Source: Gymnorhina tibicen
Lineage: Eukaryota; Chordata; Aves; Passeriformes; Artamidae
DNA: 64,000 nt
Direction of reading: 5' to 3'
Assembly: GCA_013399875.1 (NCBI GenBank)
Contig: VXAZ01003272.1
Span: 248,001 to 312,000, forward strand
Numbering within the stretch: position 1 is the stretch's first letter; the number at the start of each line of letters is the position of its first letter. The notes beneath the pieces are model-generated. The model saw only the letters and a list, made by a program, of their open reading frames with translations. It ran no database searches and was not told the origin of the DNA. A program made the position numbers and the translations under genes. Shown piece by piece: positions 12,434-25,400 of this stretch.

Positions 12434-15357
12434 GTGAGTGTCAGCCAGCCCTTCTTTGAGGAACTGTCCTCAGCTCCTGCACAGTTCTGTGTCCTGGCGT
12501 GCCACTGCTGCTCCAGAGCACTCTCATCCGCAAGAGCCCAGCAGGGACTCTTCTCCTTGCAGTTTGCTGCTGGAACAGGAAAATACCGTGGGAATTTTGT
12601 CTGCTCTGCCTGCTAGCTCTTCAAGGAAAACTCTGATCTCTCCAACCATGAAATATAATCGAGCAAAATATCACTGAGCCATATGGACACCAAGCAGCAT
12701 AACGCCCTGGTGGAAAGTCCTCCCTGCTGTCTCTGGTGCCGATTATCAACGCAGCTTAGAGAAAAGCTGAGATTTTTAATGCCCCAAGCATGATGCACTC
12801 CCCTGACCTTGGAAATTATTTTTATTGCTATTTTGGCTGGCTCTGTCCTTGGCAGGTTGCTGGACTATAAGCAGATGCAACAGAAATCATGGAGACAGCT
12901 AATTTCAAAGGTACACAGAGTCCTTCCACAGCACATGGGAAACATGTTTAATGTTTGGAAATCTCCTTCTTGTGGCCTAGGTTAAATTTGGAACTGCAAA
13001 TTGTACAGCAGAAACTCCTTCAGTCATCTGTTCTGACAGAAATTATACTAATGCCTGTATTTACATTGTTCCGTGGTACCCGTGTTCCTGCTGCCTGGGC
13101 TTCTCTGGGTTTTTTTTTTCCCAGTAGCAGTGATGGACAGTAGCAGTGTTTTGGCCAGGGGAGCACACAGATGAGCTGGGGCTGCTCGACCTGGAACGCT
13201 CATTCCCTAGGCTGCAGAAGCAAGCCATGCACTTTATTGAAGGTTGCTTTCCCTCCAGGCCCTTACGCTTCTTTATTTCCTCTTAAATGGATGTTTTCCC
13301 CAAAGACAATCTTTTTAAAGCAGTTCAAACAGGTTTCCAATTACTTTTCATCACATTAGTCTTCTGTTCTAAAAATCTCAATCTCGACATCACGTCCATT
13401 TCGAGAACTTGGGAAAGAGTTTTTTCTTCCTGTTCTATTTTTGTAAGATTAGCATTTTAACAAAGAGCTTTCCTCTCTCCTCTCTCCACTTAGAAAACCT
13501 CAGTGAATTGCTCAAAAAGAGGACCCGTCTCTCTGCTCTAACAACAAGATGCTCTTACCTCTCCCAGTTCATGCTCCGGGTACTTGCTGACAAATGACCT
13601 CATGTGAGAGAAGACCCAAACATTTTGGGTTAGGAAAATATTTAAATACAGGAACTTCAGAGAAGTGCCTCATATGGAGCAGGTCCTTAACCCGTGTTTA
13701 TGCTGAGTTGTATCCCAGACCACATTTAAGCAGGTTTTCTGAAATCACGGCTCACAGAGCAGGTATGGCCCAGACGGGCGTTAATGCTTGGGTATCAGCC
13801 AGGCTGTGAGGTGGGATAACTTACATCCCATTGTTTTAAATCCTGAAACAATCTAAGAGTAAAACACATTACTGAACAGTCGTTAAATTTGGGACTGTAT
13901 TGTGTGTTGTTTATTTGCAAGTCCTAGGGAACTGAGGTTCAGTGGTACCAGTGTTAATTAGAGGTCAGTTTTGGCAATTGCTCCAGAAGCGTTTCTGTTC
14001 CCATCCAGGCATGGAATGAAATCAGCTCCGTGTCACTCCAACAGCCAGCCTTGACAAAGTAATCACCATTCTCATGCAGAATATTCAAATAATTCCCTGG
14101 AGTGCCATGTAAGGAAAAAAAAAACCCAACAAAATAAAAAGAAAATTGTAATTTGCTGTTGGACTTCTCACAAATGGGAAGCTGAGCTACCCTTCACACC
14201 CCTGTTTTGATGTGCAAGCCTTGCCCTCATGAGGGTGCAGACACTGGCGCAGTGCAGCTGTAAGAAAGAGCCCCTCGTTCAGGCACATGTCAGAGGCCAC
14301 AAGCCCCTGGGCCAGGAGCTCACTGGGGGTCACTGACTGAAGGACACATCCCCTCTGCGGCCTCACCCTGTTTTCTGAAACTTGTCACATGGTTAATATT
14401 TGCAAAGCTTCTGATTTCATTGTTCAATATAATTTTATTCAGTAAAGCTGCCTCATTGCATAAAGGTCTTGGTATTTAATATTTAATAGCATAAATCCCA
14501 CGTGAGTCCCAGGCAGAGGATAAAAATTACATTTTAAATTAATGTGCACTCAATGCCTGCTGCTCTTTCTGCATTTAAAGGCCAACGGCCATTTCAAGCC
14601 CAGCACCAACTCGCAGGGGCAGTGCCTGTGTTGTCTGCCAGAATGGCCAGTCACCATCACAGGATGCGTGGCAGTAACTCTTTGAGTGCTGAAACGGGAT
14701 GAGTGGGAGGTTTTTGTGGTGCTGGTGGTGTGCGGGCAGGCACTTTTTTCTCCTGTACAGGTGCTGCAGTTGCCTTCGGCTGGGAGCCCTGAGCTCCATG
14801 GTCATTTCAGCATGGCCACCTGGGATCCATCCAGACAATCTGTTGTCACTCCTTCAGTCTGGCAGCTTGTGACAAAGGACACAGGAGCAGTATCCACAGC
14901 AGAGGCCTCCCGCACAGCCTCAGGTCTCCGTGGTGCTCAGCTCACTGACAGCACCACAGGACAACCTGGGACACACAGGGTTCAAACAACGTGTACCCCA
15001 CGTGTGGCAGTAATCAGCAGGTCCTGGGCTCTGCAGTAAAGGGGTTTTGGCCAGATTTTGCAGGGATTCAGCATGTAGCACATACCTGGAATTCCACGCT
15101 GGCTATTTATGCCGCTGCTTTCGCAGAAGCTGAACTCGGCAGTGACAATTTCTTACTTTTTCTCTGATGACTTTTAGCCTTTCCTTTTTCCTTCTCCTGG
15201 GAGAAGGTTTGAGACAGAAATCTGCACCTAAATTTTTTGTTCTTGAGACATATCACCCAAAAGCATGTTTAACTTGTCACATGGTTTGTAGGCCCACCCC
15301 ACAACCAGCAATACACATTGTCCCTGAGATGTAATGTCCTGTTGCCTCAGTGAAATT

Positions 15358-15384
15358 GATATATAAATATATATACATATATAA
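15358..15384. repeat. AT-rich microsatellite
   Basis: An imperfect TA dinucleotide run, 'atatataaatatatatacat' and onward. A simple repeat with no gene context. Confidence 0.85.
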
Positions 15385-15555
15385 CATTTCAGATTATGTA
15401 ATGCCACCATCTGCTGCTTTACATAAACAGTGTTCAGCTTCCACCTCTGCTGCTTTATGCAACTGTGTCCCCAGCCAAGCCACTGGGGCAGGGGATGGAG
15501 GGGGGACCGTGCTGTTTGTTCTCCCCTAACTAAATACCTCTCCCTTCGCCTAGGG

Positions 15556-15580
15556 CAGAGGTGGGGAACTTGCAGCCATA
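15556..15580 (+). mobile_element. Possible hAT-type transposon terminus
   Basis: 'cagaggtggggaacttgcag' resembles the CAGGGGTGGGGAAC type of terminal inverted repeat seen in hAT-superfamily non-autonomous elements. The 8 bp before it, 'gcctaggg', would be the target duplication, but no matching opposite end was found. Treat as a weak remnant call. Confidence 0.2.
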
Positions 15581-16959
15581 AACACCACGTATTGCAACAG
15601 TGCCCGCTTGTTTGCCACTCATTGTCCTTATTCCTCCATATGCAAACCAGGCAGCTTGTGTTTACTTTGATAGGCAAAGTTACTGCAGGGTCAAGTGGAA
15701 AGAGAAGATTGGCAGGAAGGGAGCAAATCCTCCTTAAACAAAACTGTCTGCAACAATTAACGAATGTTGCAAGAATGAGCTGATAAACAAGCAAAATGTA
15801 AGAAAGGGAAAAGTAAGCTTCAGGGCAATTAATTAAGATGGTAAATGAAAAGAGACCCAAAATTTCTGCTAGCATTTAGCAGATGGGAGGGTATACTGGG
15901 AGCATGGTAGTTGTTCAAGCAGTGAGAAAAGGCTAGAAATACAGGGATTCGGACCATTTTTAAAGGAACTGGTTTGTTTTCTAGGAACAAGTCTCAAGGA
16001 AAGCAAGGCAACATTTGATTTCTTTGCCTGCATTTGTGTTTTTGCTGTTCAGGGAGTCCAAAGAAATGGAAGTTCCTTCGCAAAACCCAAGACCCACACC
16101 CAGCTCTGCTCTTCCAGTGCAAGTGCCAAAACAAGGCTTTAATTAACCTGCAGGGCAGCACACCTGAACTGATGGGTTTGGGATGTAACCTGTATCCTGC
16201 TGTGGAGCTGAGCCCTATTGCCTGTCCACTCTCCGGGGGTCCCTTCCCACCCACCCCCAGCCCCAGAAGGAGCCAAGTGCTTGTGCTGGTGCCTGAGTTC
16301 CCTCTGTACCACAGAAATGTGAGAAGCCTCTCAGGGCCAAGTCCCAAACCCTCCGATGGGCTCAGTCATCCTCCACACCTGTCAGAGTCAGTGGCTCAGG
16401 TGAGACACTCCAGGAGGGGAGGGATTAGTGAGGGGATAAATGCAGGGAGGTGCCTCCCCCTCTTCCTTTGTCCCTGTCTGTCCTGAAGCTCTGTAGCAGG
16501 CTGAGACTACACAAGAGATTTGGGTAACTGGAATCTGGCTGGTGAAGCGGGGCTGGGCTGATACCATCATCATCTACAGCTCTTCTGAGGACTCCTAAAA
16601 ACTCACCTCTAAACTGTCTCCAGAGTTTTCTTGCTCCCAGCCCTGGGAGAAGTCTTGCTTTAATGACTACATCATCACCCCAGTTTATGTTCTTTTCTTG
16701 ACCCAAGCACGCTTGACTCTTTGGGGTGGGCAGCTTTTTAATAGTTATTGTTAAGGGGTTTGGGGGAAAGGGATTGAGATTGTTCCACAGAGGCAGGGCT
16801 GCCTTCTGTATTCAGTTTTTGGTGGGTTTATTTTTGAGGAAGAGCAAGGGAGTGATGTATGTTATGAGGAAGTGATCAATTACCTGGCATGTCTGGAGCA
16901 CTGAGGATTTTATCACATCAGGATGATGGTGATTGATTTTTCTTTTTTTTTTTTCCCAG

Positions 16960-17003
16960 ATCTGCAGCAGAGCAGTCTCTGGATGCCTGATTGCAGCCGA
17001 CAG
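16960..17003 (+). other. Candidate small exon (44 bp), locus I exon 3
   Basis: A T-rich tract at 16938-16954 followed by CCCAG forms a very strong 3' splice site, and CAG|GTAAGC at 17004 matches the 5' splice consensus closely. Two frames are open (DLQQSSLWMPDCSRQ and ICSRAVSGCLIAAD). The length is not a multiple of three, so inclusion would shift the frame. Short exons with near-ideal sites are plausible, and this is one of the cleanest boundary pairs in the window. It is still a single prediction without similarity support. Confidence 0.3.
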
Positions 17004-17747
17004 GTAAGCTGTGGAGCCAGCTCACCAGTGACTGTGACAGGCATCCCTATCTCCTGTCCCCACTTCTTTTCAGATTGTAATGGCTTGATGAAGACATGCT
17101 GTCAGGGTGATAGAGATCCAGAGATTATTAAATGAGGACACCTTCGACTTGCAGAATTACTTTAATCTTGCAGGAGGCTCTATTAGCTCCTGCTGGCCCC
17201 GCTTTGTAGGGGTTAGAGAAGAAAGCAAAGGAGGCATCTGCAAAAGTGCAGCAGTGTTTGTTCTCCCAAAAAGCTGTGGCAGAGCCCGGGAAGAAAAGTG
17301 GGAATTGCACTTGGCTTAGCCTGCGTTGCTGGTACCATGCTGGGCAGAGGATTAATTTAATTTATCCCAGCAGGTGTTGGGTTATTGGCTTTGGGGGGTT
17401 GTGAAGCACAGCACATTCGGTTTCTTGTCCCTCGCTGGTCTTGGAAATGATGGAGAAATTATCCTGTGTCAGGCTGCTCTTCCCTGTAGCCGGTTGTGTG
17501 GGCTACACCCTGCCCCAAGGGAGGAGAGGGTTGTGGCATGGGGGCTGGAGTTTGTATCCAAATCTTGAGTATCTGTTTCTCTGGAAACGAGGCTGCAGCT
17601 GCAATTTGTGTAAAACCACTCTTTGCCAAAAGAACTGATGGAGCTGGTTTGGACTAATTACAGAGTTGTTTCACTATCCTTGCTGTGACAGCATGACATG
17701 AAATCCTGTGTGCTCCATTTGTGATCACCTGTAGGGTGAAGAGGGGG

Positions 17748-17790
17748 AGGGGCAGAAAATAGCAAAGGGAAAGGGGCAGAAAATAGCAAA
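17748..17790. repeat. 24-bp period tandem repeat, about 1.8 copies
   Basis: The 19-bp unit 'aggggcagaaaatagcaaa' occurs exactly at 17748-17766 and 17772-17790 with 5 bp between copies, a small purine-rich minisatellite. Confidence 0.9.
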
Positions 17791-18279
17791 TTAGGCAGGA
17801 AGGCACTGAAAAAGGAATGAAGCCAAACAGAAGAAGGGAAAAGGTCTGTTTGAGGTGCAACCAATGCAGACATGCTGCTATTCTCAGATGACACTCACTA
17901 TGGATGGGAGGCATGTACCTGCATTCCCAAAGTGAAGCAGGCAGTAGTCTGTGAGCGGTCAGTGAATTAAGTTCTCTGTTGGTTGGATGTCACCACAGAA
18001 AGGGTGGTGGCCAGAGCTGTCACTGGGCTCCAGACGTCCAAGACGTGGTTGCTCTTCATTGAAGAAGTGTGCTGGAGGAGAGGAACTTCTTGCCAGGTGG
18101 GACTGGCCGCACAGACTGTTCACTCAGAATGGTCCCAGCTCCTGAGGCCTGTGAGTGTTTTGGGGTAAATGCTTTCTGGTGAGTGAACTTGTCAGTGTGG
18201 GTTAAACGTAGTGGCTGAACTGAAAGAAATATTCCATGTGGTCCCATCTCCCTTCCTCTTCCCTAGTGTCTACACAATT

Positions 18280-18345
18280 TAAAAAACCCTAAACAAACCA
18301 CCCTCCCCCCCCAAAATAAAACAAAACAAACAAATAAAACACTTA
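18280..18345. repeat. Low-complexity C- and A-rich tract
   Basis: A-rich sequence on both sides of a run of eight C bases (18305-18312), followed by 'aaaataaaacaaaacaaac'. Simple sequence, likely length-variable. Confidence 0.85.
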
Positions 18346-18640
18346 CACACCACGGAATAACCTCTGACAAGACTGGAGTTAACAAAGCTGAATTTTTAAA
18401 GATCTTTGCAATGAAATGAGCCGATTACCAGTGGGGAGAAACTTAGTTTATTATCTGATTTTTAAAAGCTTGAATAATTTTAGCCATTGGCTTTATCATC
18501 AGGCAAAAGAACCATTTCAATTATTATCTTTAATAACTTTGGAGAAAATCTTTTAAGTTCTTTTCCATGAATCCTACTTCAAATGCACCTGCAGAGATAA
18601 AAGCAGCAAACTTAACCCAATGAATAACTGATAAACCAGA
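18340..18640. promoter_or_regulatory. AT-rich, possible conserved non-coding element
   Basis: Non-repetitive AT-rich sequence with GATA/TTATC and TAAT-type cores ('tttattatctgatt', about 18448) and stops in every frame. It falls between locus I candidates at 17003 and 19372, so it would be intronic if locus I is real. Confidence 0.2.
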
Positions 18641-19371
18641 AATATCACTGCCTTGCCTGGGAACATCACAGCTCCGAGCTCATCCCGTGCATGTAATCAG
18701 TGTCTGTGCTCTCACTGGCCTCTATTGGCGGCGAAGCTCTTTTATGATATTCTGTCATTTATGACAGCTCCTCCAGAGAGTTCATTAGGGTGAACATTAA
18801 CGTGGCTGAATCCAGGAAACTGCTTTTCCTGACATAATGCCAACATCTATTACAATGCTGTGCAGTGCAGGGGGGAGCTTTATGGTTGTTTAATGTGCGT
18901 GTGTGTGTTGCAAATGGCATCACTTTTTAACTCTCTCCGTAAAGCAGTGTCTGTTTTCTGGATTGCCACCACTATAAATACATGTAATGGGGAGCCTGAG
19001 CAGCTGTTGTGTTCAGCAGTTGTCTGTGATGATTATGAATTCATGGGTTGTGGTTCTCACTACTAGAGAGCCACAATTAATCTATACCATGCTGCAGACC
19101 ATCAGCGTGAGTGCTTGTGTTTCCCCTGCTCTATTGGTATTGCTTAGAGTTCCTCGTACATAAAATCTGTATTAGGAATTGAGGCAAAGGAAAGCAGCAA
19201 TGGCAAAGACATAGCCAAGGGCTTTCCCTTCTTCCATCTATCTCCGCGCAGCTGTGTTGTGCAGGAGCAGCTACTCAGAGTCTGAAGCTGGATCAGTTGT
19301 TTCAAGCATAGTCATGGTGGAGTGTGGAGGGCTGGTGGGATGAATGCTGTGGACTCGCTGCTTCCATGCAG

Positions 19372-19596
19372 TGCAGACTGTGTCTGAGCTTGGTTTTAAA
19401 AGAAAAACAAGAAAAGGCAAAACTAAAATCCCCAAGTCCCCAGAAGAAGACAGTGCTTATGACAGCAGGAGAAACATCAGGCTGAGGATTATCATTCCTT
19501 GCATGCTTGGCTCAGATGGAGAACACTGGAGCTGTAAACTACCTCATGCTATTTCCCACAGCCTTATTCTAATCTCCTTTCTGGGTCAATTCCCAG
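19372..19596 (+). other. Candidate exon (225 bp), locus I exon 4
   Basis: The 3' site is moderate ('ctcgctgcttccatgcag', AG at 19370-19371) and the 5' site is strong (CAG|GTAAGA at 19597). The length is 75 codons exactly, and one frame is open across it in phase 1 at both ends, as in many symmetric vertebrate exons. The peptide begins basic (FKRKTRKGKTKIPKSPEE), then acidic and serine-rich. A small internal acceptor before 19562 ('atttcccacag') could give a 35-bp version. The frame implied by joining the three previous candidates instead hits TGA at 19385-19387. Coding status is therefore unresolved. Confidence 0.25.
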
Positions 19597-21177
19597 GTAA
19601 GAGAGCTATGCCATTCCATTTTTAATTGTTTTCAGCTCAGTCTCCTGATTGCCAGCGCGGGGCTGGCAGAGCTGCCAGGACAGGCTGTAACGCGTCGTGT
19701 ACAAGCATCTTATCTGCTCAGGGCTGCCGTGGGTACTGTGCTGAGGAGGCTGCCACGGATACGGGCATTCATCTTAGTCAGCTGTAATGAACCACGGCTG
19801 CCAGGGGAGAGGACAGCTGCAGTGGATCCAAACTGGCTCTGTCTGTCGGCTGCCTGCCCCGTGGGCTGGGATGGAGAGGTCTGAGTGGGACACTTGGCTA
19901 ACAGGCAGGAGTATGACTTTGGGGAAGGAGTTCAGGGCTGGTGAATTGCTGCACTCAACATGAGATGAGCTTGCGAGTCCCAGTAGCCTTGTGGGATGCT
20001 GGGAACCCCAGGAATGTCCATTTGAGGTTTATCAAGTTCAGATCAAAGAAGCAGCGTGTTAGGAACTGCTGATGGCTGCTGAGGAACTGGGGCCCTGATA
20101 GTTGTGTAGGGGTAGGAGACTGAGCACAGCAAGTCATGTAGGATCGCCCAAGAGATGGGACCGGGAGAGAAAACCTGTGAATCCTGCTGCAAGATGTGAA
20201 CCCGGAGCAGGATCGACCCAGGGAACACACAGCTCATATGGACAACACCTGCTTTGAAGGGGCTGTGGCTTCAAGGGAGGCAGAGCAGCTGGCAGATGGG
20301 AATGGCAATAGATGGGGAAGTGAAATCTCAAGGGAGCACGAGAAAGTCCTGTGCCTGTTCCTGGCCCATGCTAGTGCCCAGCACCAAGGCTGCAGGAGCC
20401 AGTGTGGCCAGTGCTGCCAAGAACTGGGCTGGGGGCACAGCCAGGTGTGTCCCTGTGTTGGACTGGAAAGGAGGACCAAGCTTGGTTTCCTAACTGCTCT
20501 CTGCAGCACTTCCAATTTTATCAAACAGATTTTATTTCCTCTTTCAAGTCTAATGATGTCAGGAAGAGGCAGCCAGGTTATAGCTCTATTTTTAATAATT
20601 AGGAAGATTGGTGCAGGACTGTGGAGAGGTTTCCAATAGCTAGTTATTCCTTTAAACGGTCTGGATTAGTATAGCTGATGAATATACTGGAGTGACTGGA
20701 TTGACTGATAGTAATTTCAGGATGTGACTGGGAATTCAATTATCTCTTAAAAAATGATGAAACAAACAGCTTAACCTGACTTAGTTTTACAGGGCTTCAG
20801 CAGCCTTGAGATTTTGCTCCATCCTGGAACAAAACAACAAAACCCGCAGATTTACTGGGCTATTAATGTTTTTAAATTATTTTGTTTTGCTGCAGAAAAA
20901 TAATTTCTGTTCAGCTAAACCAGTGCTTCAGTCATTTGTATTTTACATTAATATTGATATCTGCCCAGCACAGGGCACCTTGTACCGCCTTGTGTTCTCT
21001 GATGGTTTGAGTGGTAACTAACAGCACAATTGCCTTCAAAATAAGAAACGCTTCAAAGCCAGCCCCCTCCAAATCTCCTCTCCGGTGTAATCCAAACCGA
21101 ACAATTTTACAGGTTCCAGGTACTGTATTTGGGGTTTTTTTTACTGGACAGGTGTGTTTTAACCAGCACTATCAGGA

Positions 21178-21362
21178 GCGGTGCTGGGCGGCTCGTGGCC
21201 CTCGCGCGTGGCACCGGGGGCTCTGGATGCACACACGAGGTGTGATGCATTCACGCGCTGTCAGGGCCGGCTGCCAGGCTGGGGAGGAGGAGAGGCACAG
21301 CCCCACGCGTCCCGGTGCCAGCGCTCCCATCCGGGCTGCAAGCGGAGCCTGCGCTCCCCGCC
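21178..21362. promoter_or_regulatory. CpG-dense patch
   Basis: About 19 CpGs fall in 185 bp, including clustered CGCG tetramers near 21200, 21253 and 21305, flanked by CpG-poor sequence. It is too short to call a full CpG island. No adjacent exon candidate was convincing: a donor-like 'tcagtaagtg' lies at about 21610 without a clear paired acceptor. Confidence 0.35.
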
Positions 21363-22373
21363 CTGCTGTCCTGGAGGGCTGGGGAGAGGCAGAGAGGAAA
21401 AACACCAGAATAAAGAAACCCGATCAGTTAATTGGTGAAATCCTCTTTCTCTGGTTGACTGTATTCATTCTGACAGGAGCCTCTCCTCCTTCCCTGGAGT
21501 GCTCTGGCAAGTGAGACTCTTGCAAATAAAGCAAAGGATCCGCTGAATGCACAGCCATGCATAATTTAGGAGTGCTGGAGCCTTCTGCGCATCTCATCAC
21601 AAAATGGCATTCAGTAAGTGCTAACACAACTCCTTTGTGGATAGGCATTTCTGTGAATTTCTTGTTTTTCAGTAAGATTTGGACATCAGACCCCTGCCAG
21701 GAATTAAAAATTGACCATCAGGAAGTACCGTTAGCAGGGCTAATACTTGACTGACACATTTGTTCATGTGTGCCCACAGTACAAATAAAGAAACGGTTGT
21801 GGATTCTTGAGTGGGTTGGCTTTGAAGGACAGTATGAATAAATGATGGAGGACTACATTTTCCTTGAATTCACACTTTTCACCCATAAGTCATAAAAACA
21901 AATTTGATGCTAGAGAAAATAGCTGGAAGGGGAAAACAAGGAAACAAGGACATCTCTTTCATTCTAAGGGTGTGGAGAGAAAGTGTTTTATGTCTCTGGA
22001 CCAGGTGTGTGAGAGCCATAACTCTTTAACTTATGTGTATCTGCTCCCATCAGGTAGATGTTTCACACAGAGAGAAAGACCAAAAAAAAAATTAAAACTA
22101 GTGTTACTTACTTGGGCTAATAGAACGCTGTGCAACGTCACCTGAATGAAAATCAAGTTTGTGATTAGTAGGTGGTTCATCCTGCTCTAACAATGCAGAA
22201 TGATTAATTCTTCTTTTTCATGCCACAAATAGTAATTAAAGAGAAATATTACATAGCTGCACCTGGTTTTTATTATACAGTTGCAACAGTGTGTAAACCA
22301 AATCTTTTATTGATGAGAACAGCCATAAGTTTGAAAACTGAGTGAAGAGCATGAAAACCCCTCTGAGGCTCCC

Positions 22374-22480
22374 TAGAGACATGTGAGAAATCTGAAATTA
22401 TTAAAACATATGGTGGCACATACTGAATACTGACAGCTCCTGCTGTGGCTGTGAGCCCTCATTTCTCTTTCACTTCCAGC
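22374..22480 (+). repeat. Unclassified dispersed repeat, copy A
   Basis: This segment aligns collinearly with 51147-51250. Shared blocks in the same order are a 'gagacaYgtg' start, the exact 14-mer 'tattaaaacatatg', 'acatayTga', a 'ctcctgc' block and a final 'tctctttcaYttccagc'. Small insertions and many substitutions separate the copies, so the family looks old. It was not recognised as CR1, an LTR or a named SINE. Confidence 0.6.
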
Positions 22481-25400
22481 TTTTCTAAGGATTCTCAGCT
22501 TGGTTGGTTCTTCCCCTTCCTTTGGTAAATCTGCTGTGACAGGGAAGCCCTGCCCCATGCCACAGACAAGTGTGGCCTGGCTGATGGACTGTCCTGCTGC
22601 AGGGACAGTTTGCTGGTGTCCGCTCAGCAGCGTCCCCTAAGCCCCATCCCTGCTGGGTGATGGGCAGTTTAAAATCCCACTTACCTGCACAGCCCCCTGA
22701 GTCACAAGGCTTTATTCTACTCTTTTAAGAAAAGTTTTAAAAAAACATTGTTGTGTGTCTGATATTAAAGCTGAGTGTTTACACCTGCTATTTGGGTCCC
22801 AGGGAGGGAGGGAGTATATTTGTGTATCTGGTTGATTTATTTATACTGTTTGCTAAGACCCTGTGTGCAAGGACATTCACCACCACTCAGTGGCCATCGT
22901 CTATTGCTGTTCTGTCTTTATGCATGCATATATATTTATTGATACTGATTAATATTTATTTCTCATAAATAATACATCGCTACAATTTTGTGTGTGCCAT
23001 TGCAAACAGTGCAGGGATATACAAAGGTAATGAATGTGGTGGTAAAGCTGCTCCATCCCTGCAGAGCTGCCCCAGGGCCTTGGGGGCTGGCTCCTGCCCT
23101 CACATCAGCATCCCTGCCCACCGAGTTCTGGGTTCCAACACAGCCAAGCAGATCCTGCTGGTGTCTGGGCCCTGCTGCTGCCTGCTTTAGGAGGAAAAAC
23201 TCTTTCCTCTGCCCCAGCTAGAGGCAGCCAGGAGGGAACGTGGCAGCAGCTCGCTACATGAGCTGCAGGTGGCTGATGCCAGGCTGTAGGGATGCCAGGG
23301 ATGGAGCTCTGTCACTTGCACAGGCACGAGCTGGGTTGCTGCCGTCCTGGTGCTTCGCTGGTGCCGTGCCCTGCTGGCACGTGGGGACGGGGAGCCAGGG
23401 CTGGAAGCACGGTGCTGACAACTATTGCTTCTCTGAACAACTCGAGTTATTCATGTCAGTACCTTCTGCCCAGTGAAATGGGAAGATTCTCCCCAGATCT
23501 CAGCCCCGTTGTGCCAACCACAGGATGAGTAAACAAGATAAAAGCCGAGCCCTGGGAGAGCCCCTGGGCCCAGGTTCAGTCAGCTCTGACGGGAGGGAAG
23601 GAGGGAAACAACGTTAAGAGGTGAGCGCATCAGCAGCTCCTCTGCTGGGAAAAGTAGGTTATTCTGAAGCAACAAACAGCAGAAACATAAAATGAACAAA
23701 CAAAAGAAAGAGAAAAGGAGGTGGGATTTGGACAGAGACTGGTTTATCAAATTCCAGCTGAACAGTGATACCAGTTCTGGGAGCACTCTGCAGTGCATTT
23801 GGCACCGTCCCCCAGTGCTGGGATAGGGACCAACCCCACTCTCCCCAGTGAGTAGCTGTGTGCCCAGCTAGGAAATTCTGGAGAAAACTGTCTGTTCCCA
23901 ATGGGCTTTCAGGGGCTCACAGCTGAATCCTGGGCATCCCTGGGAGTCCTCATCTGAGTGATTAATTGCCAGCAAATCCCAGTCAGTCGAGTGCAGCCCA
24001 GTCCTCTACCATGGTGGTTCCTATTGCTGTGCAAACTTTTATATTTGTTGGAGAAGGCTGATGGTTTGCTTTAGGAAAAAACCCACCCCGATAAACGGGA
24101 CTGTTCTGCTTTGAGTAACATGGTGGGGCTGAGGGCACAGCTGGAGCCTCTCATCGTAGCAGGGGGAAGGCTGACCTTGCTGTAGCAGAGCAGCCTTGCT
24201 AAAGGTTCTTTTTTTCCCTCCCCTTTCCTTTGGTGAGGATACAAAGGGATGGAGGGTTCTGTGCCAAAGCCAGGATGCTGAGCACTGGGGAGTTCTGGTT
24301 TGGCCCGTGCCCTAATCCTACTGATCTGTTCTTAAGCGTGTGCTTTGATGATCAAAAGGCAGTTCGGATATCAAACAGCATTTTGCTGCCCCAGGTCTCC
24401 AAAAGCTTTTTAAAGGGGACAGGAACACATGTGATGCTTATGGCATGGATTCAGGGAGCTGGCTGGTGTGGGAAGTCACTCTGCAGACCTGAGGCAGAAT
24501 GGGCACTGAGGGTGTCTGTGCTGCAAATGCACGAGAATGCCTTCTGCATAGCCAGGATGGTGTTTTACAGAACAGAGTGGTTCTTCCAGGCACAATCTGG
24601 GGATTGTTAGTATGTAGTTATATGCAACAAACACAGAGGACCATTTGTCCCTGCTTTTGGAAACTTGTGTAGTTTCCTGTTCTCGGAAGCACCTATAAAG
24701 TCTATATGTTGTTGACAGTCACTGTCTGGTTTGTCATGTAGAGTTATCTGCCACCCCAAAGGGGCTGGGAGTTGCTTTTGCAATGATTTTTGGTGCTCCA
24801 TCAAAGTTCCTGGATCTAAATCAGTTTGTATCACCTGAGTATCATCTTTTACAGATGATTTTCAGCAGAGACTCTTTTTTGCAAAACAACTATTTCAATA
24901 AAATCCATCATTTCCTCCCTCCTGCTTTGGTCAGTCCCAGAGCTGCTGTCCCTTTATCCCCTTCTCACACCACCCAGGCTTTCTCTTGGTCATGGATGAT
25001 GGACCCTGGATTTCTACTTAATTTAGTGCCCACTGGTTTTCTGGGTTTGTCCTTGTACATTTGTCTTATTTTTACACTTGTCCTTAGTAACCTGACCCAG
25101 TTTCCACTCTCGTGTATTTACTCCCTAGGGCAAACCCCAGAGTCCACAAGACATCAAAGATGATACATATCCTCTTCCAAATCTGTTGTGAAATGATTGT
25201 CTAGAGGCAAATGATAATTTCCTAAGACTACAGAAGATTGAGAAAAGCCCTGTTTCAGATGGCAGCAGCCTCAGCTCTGCAGCAATCGCTGTCTTTGGCC
25301 ACTCTGCATAAGCTCCCGATGGTCTCTGCTCCCTTTGTTTTTCTGAACCACTGGCTAATCGTCGCAGCTTTGGCAGGTACTACGTGAGGCTCCAGCTTTG

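Noticed and set aside
15228..15875. Minus-strand open frame of 215 codons
   Set aside because: It crosses an AT microsatellite (IYIYI-type stretch) and a possible transposon end, and has no domain or splice support.
22679..22721. Minus-strand CAG|GTAAGT donor with a possible 37-bp exon
   Set aside because: The paired acceptor is an AAG site with a weak context; a single perfect donor is common by chance.
22919..22930. 12-bp palindrome TATGCATGCATA
   Set aside because: Palindromes of this length are expected several times in 64 kb.
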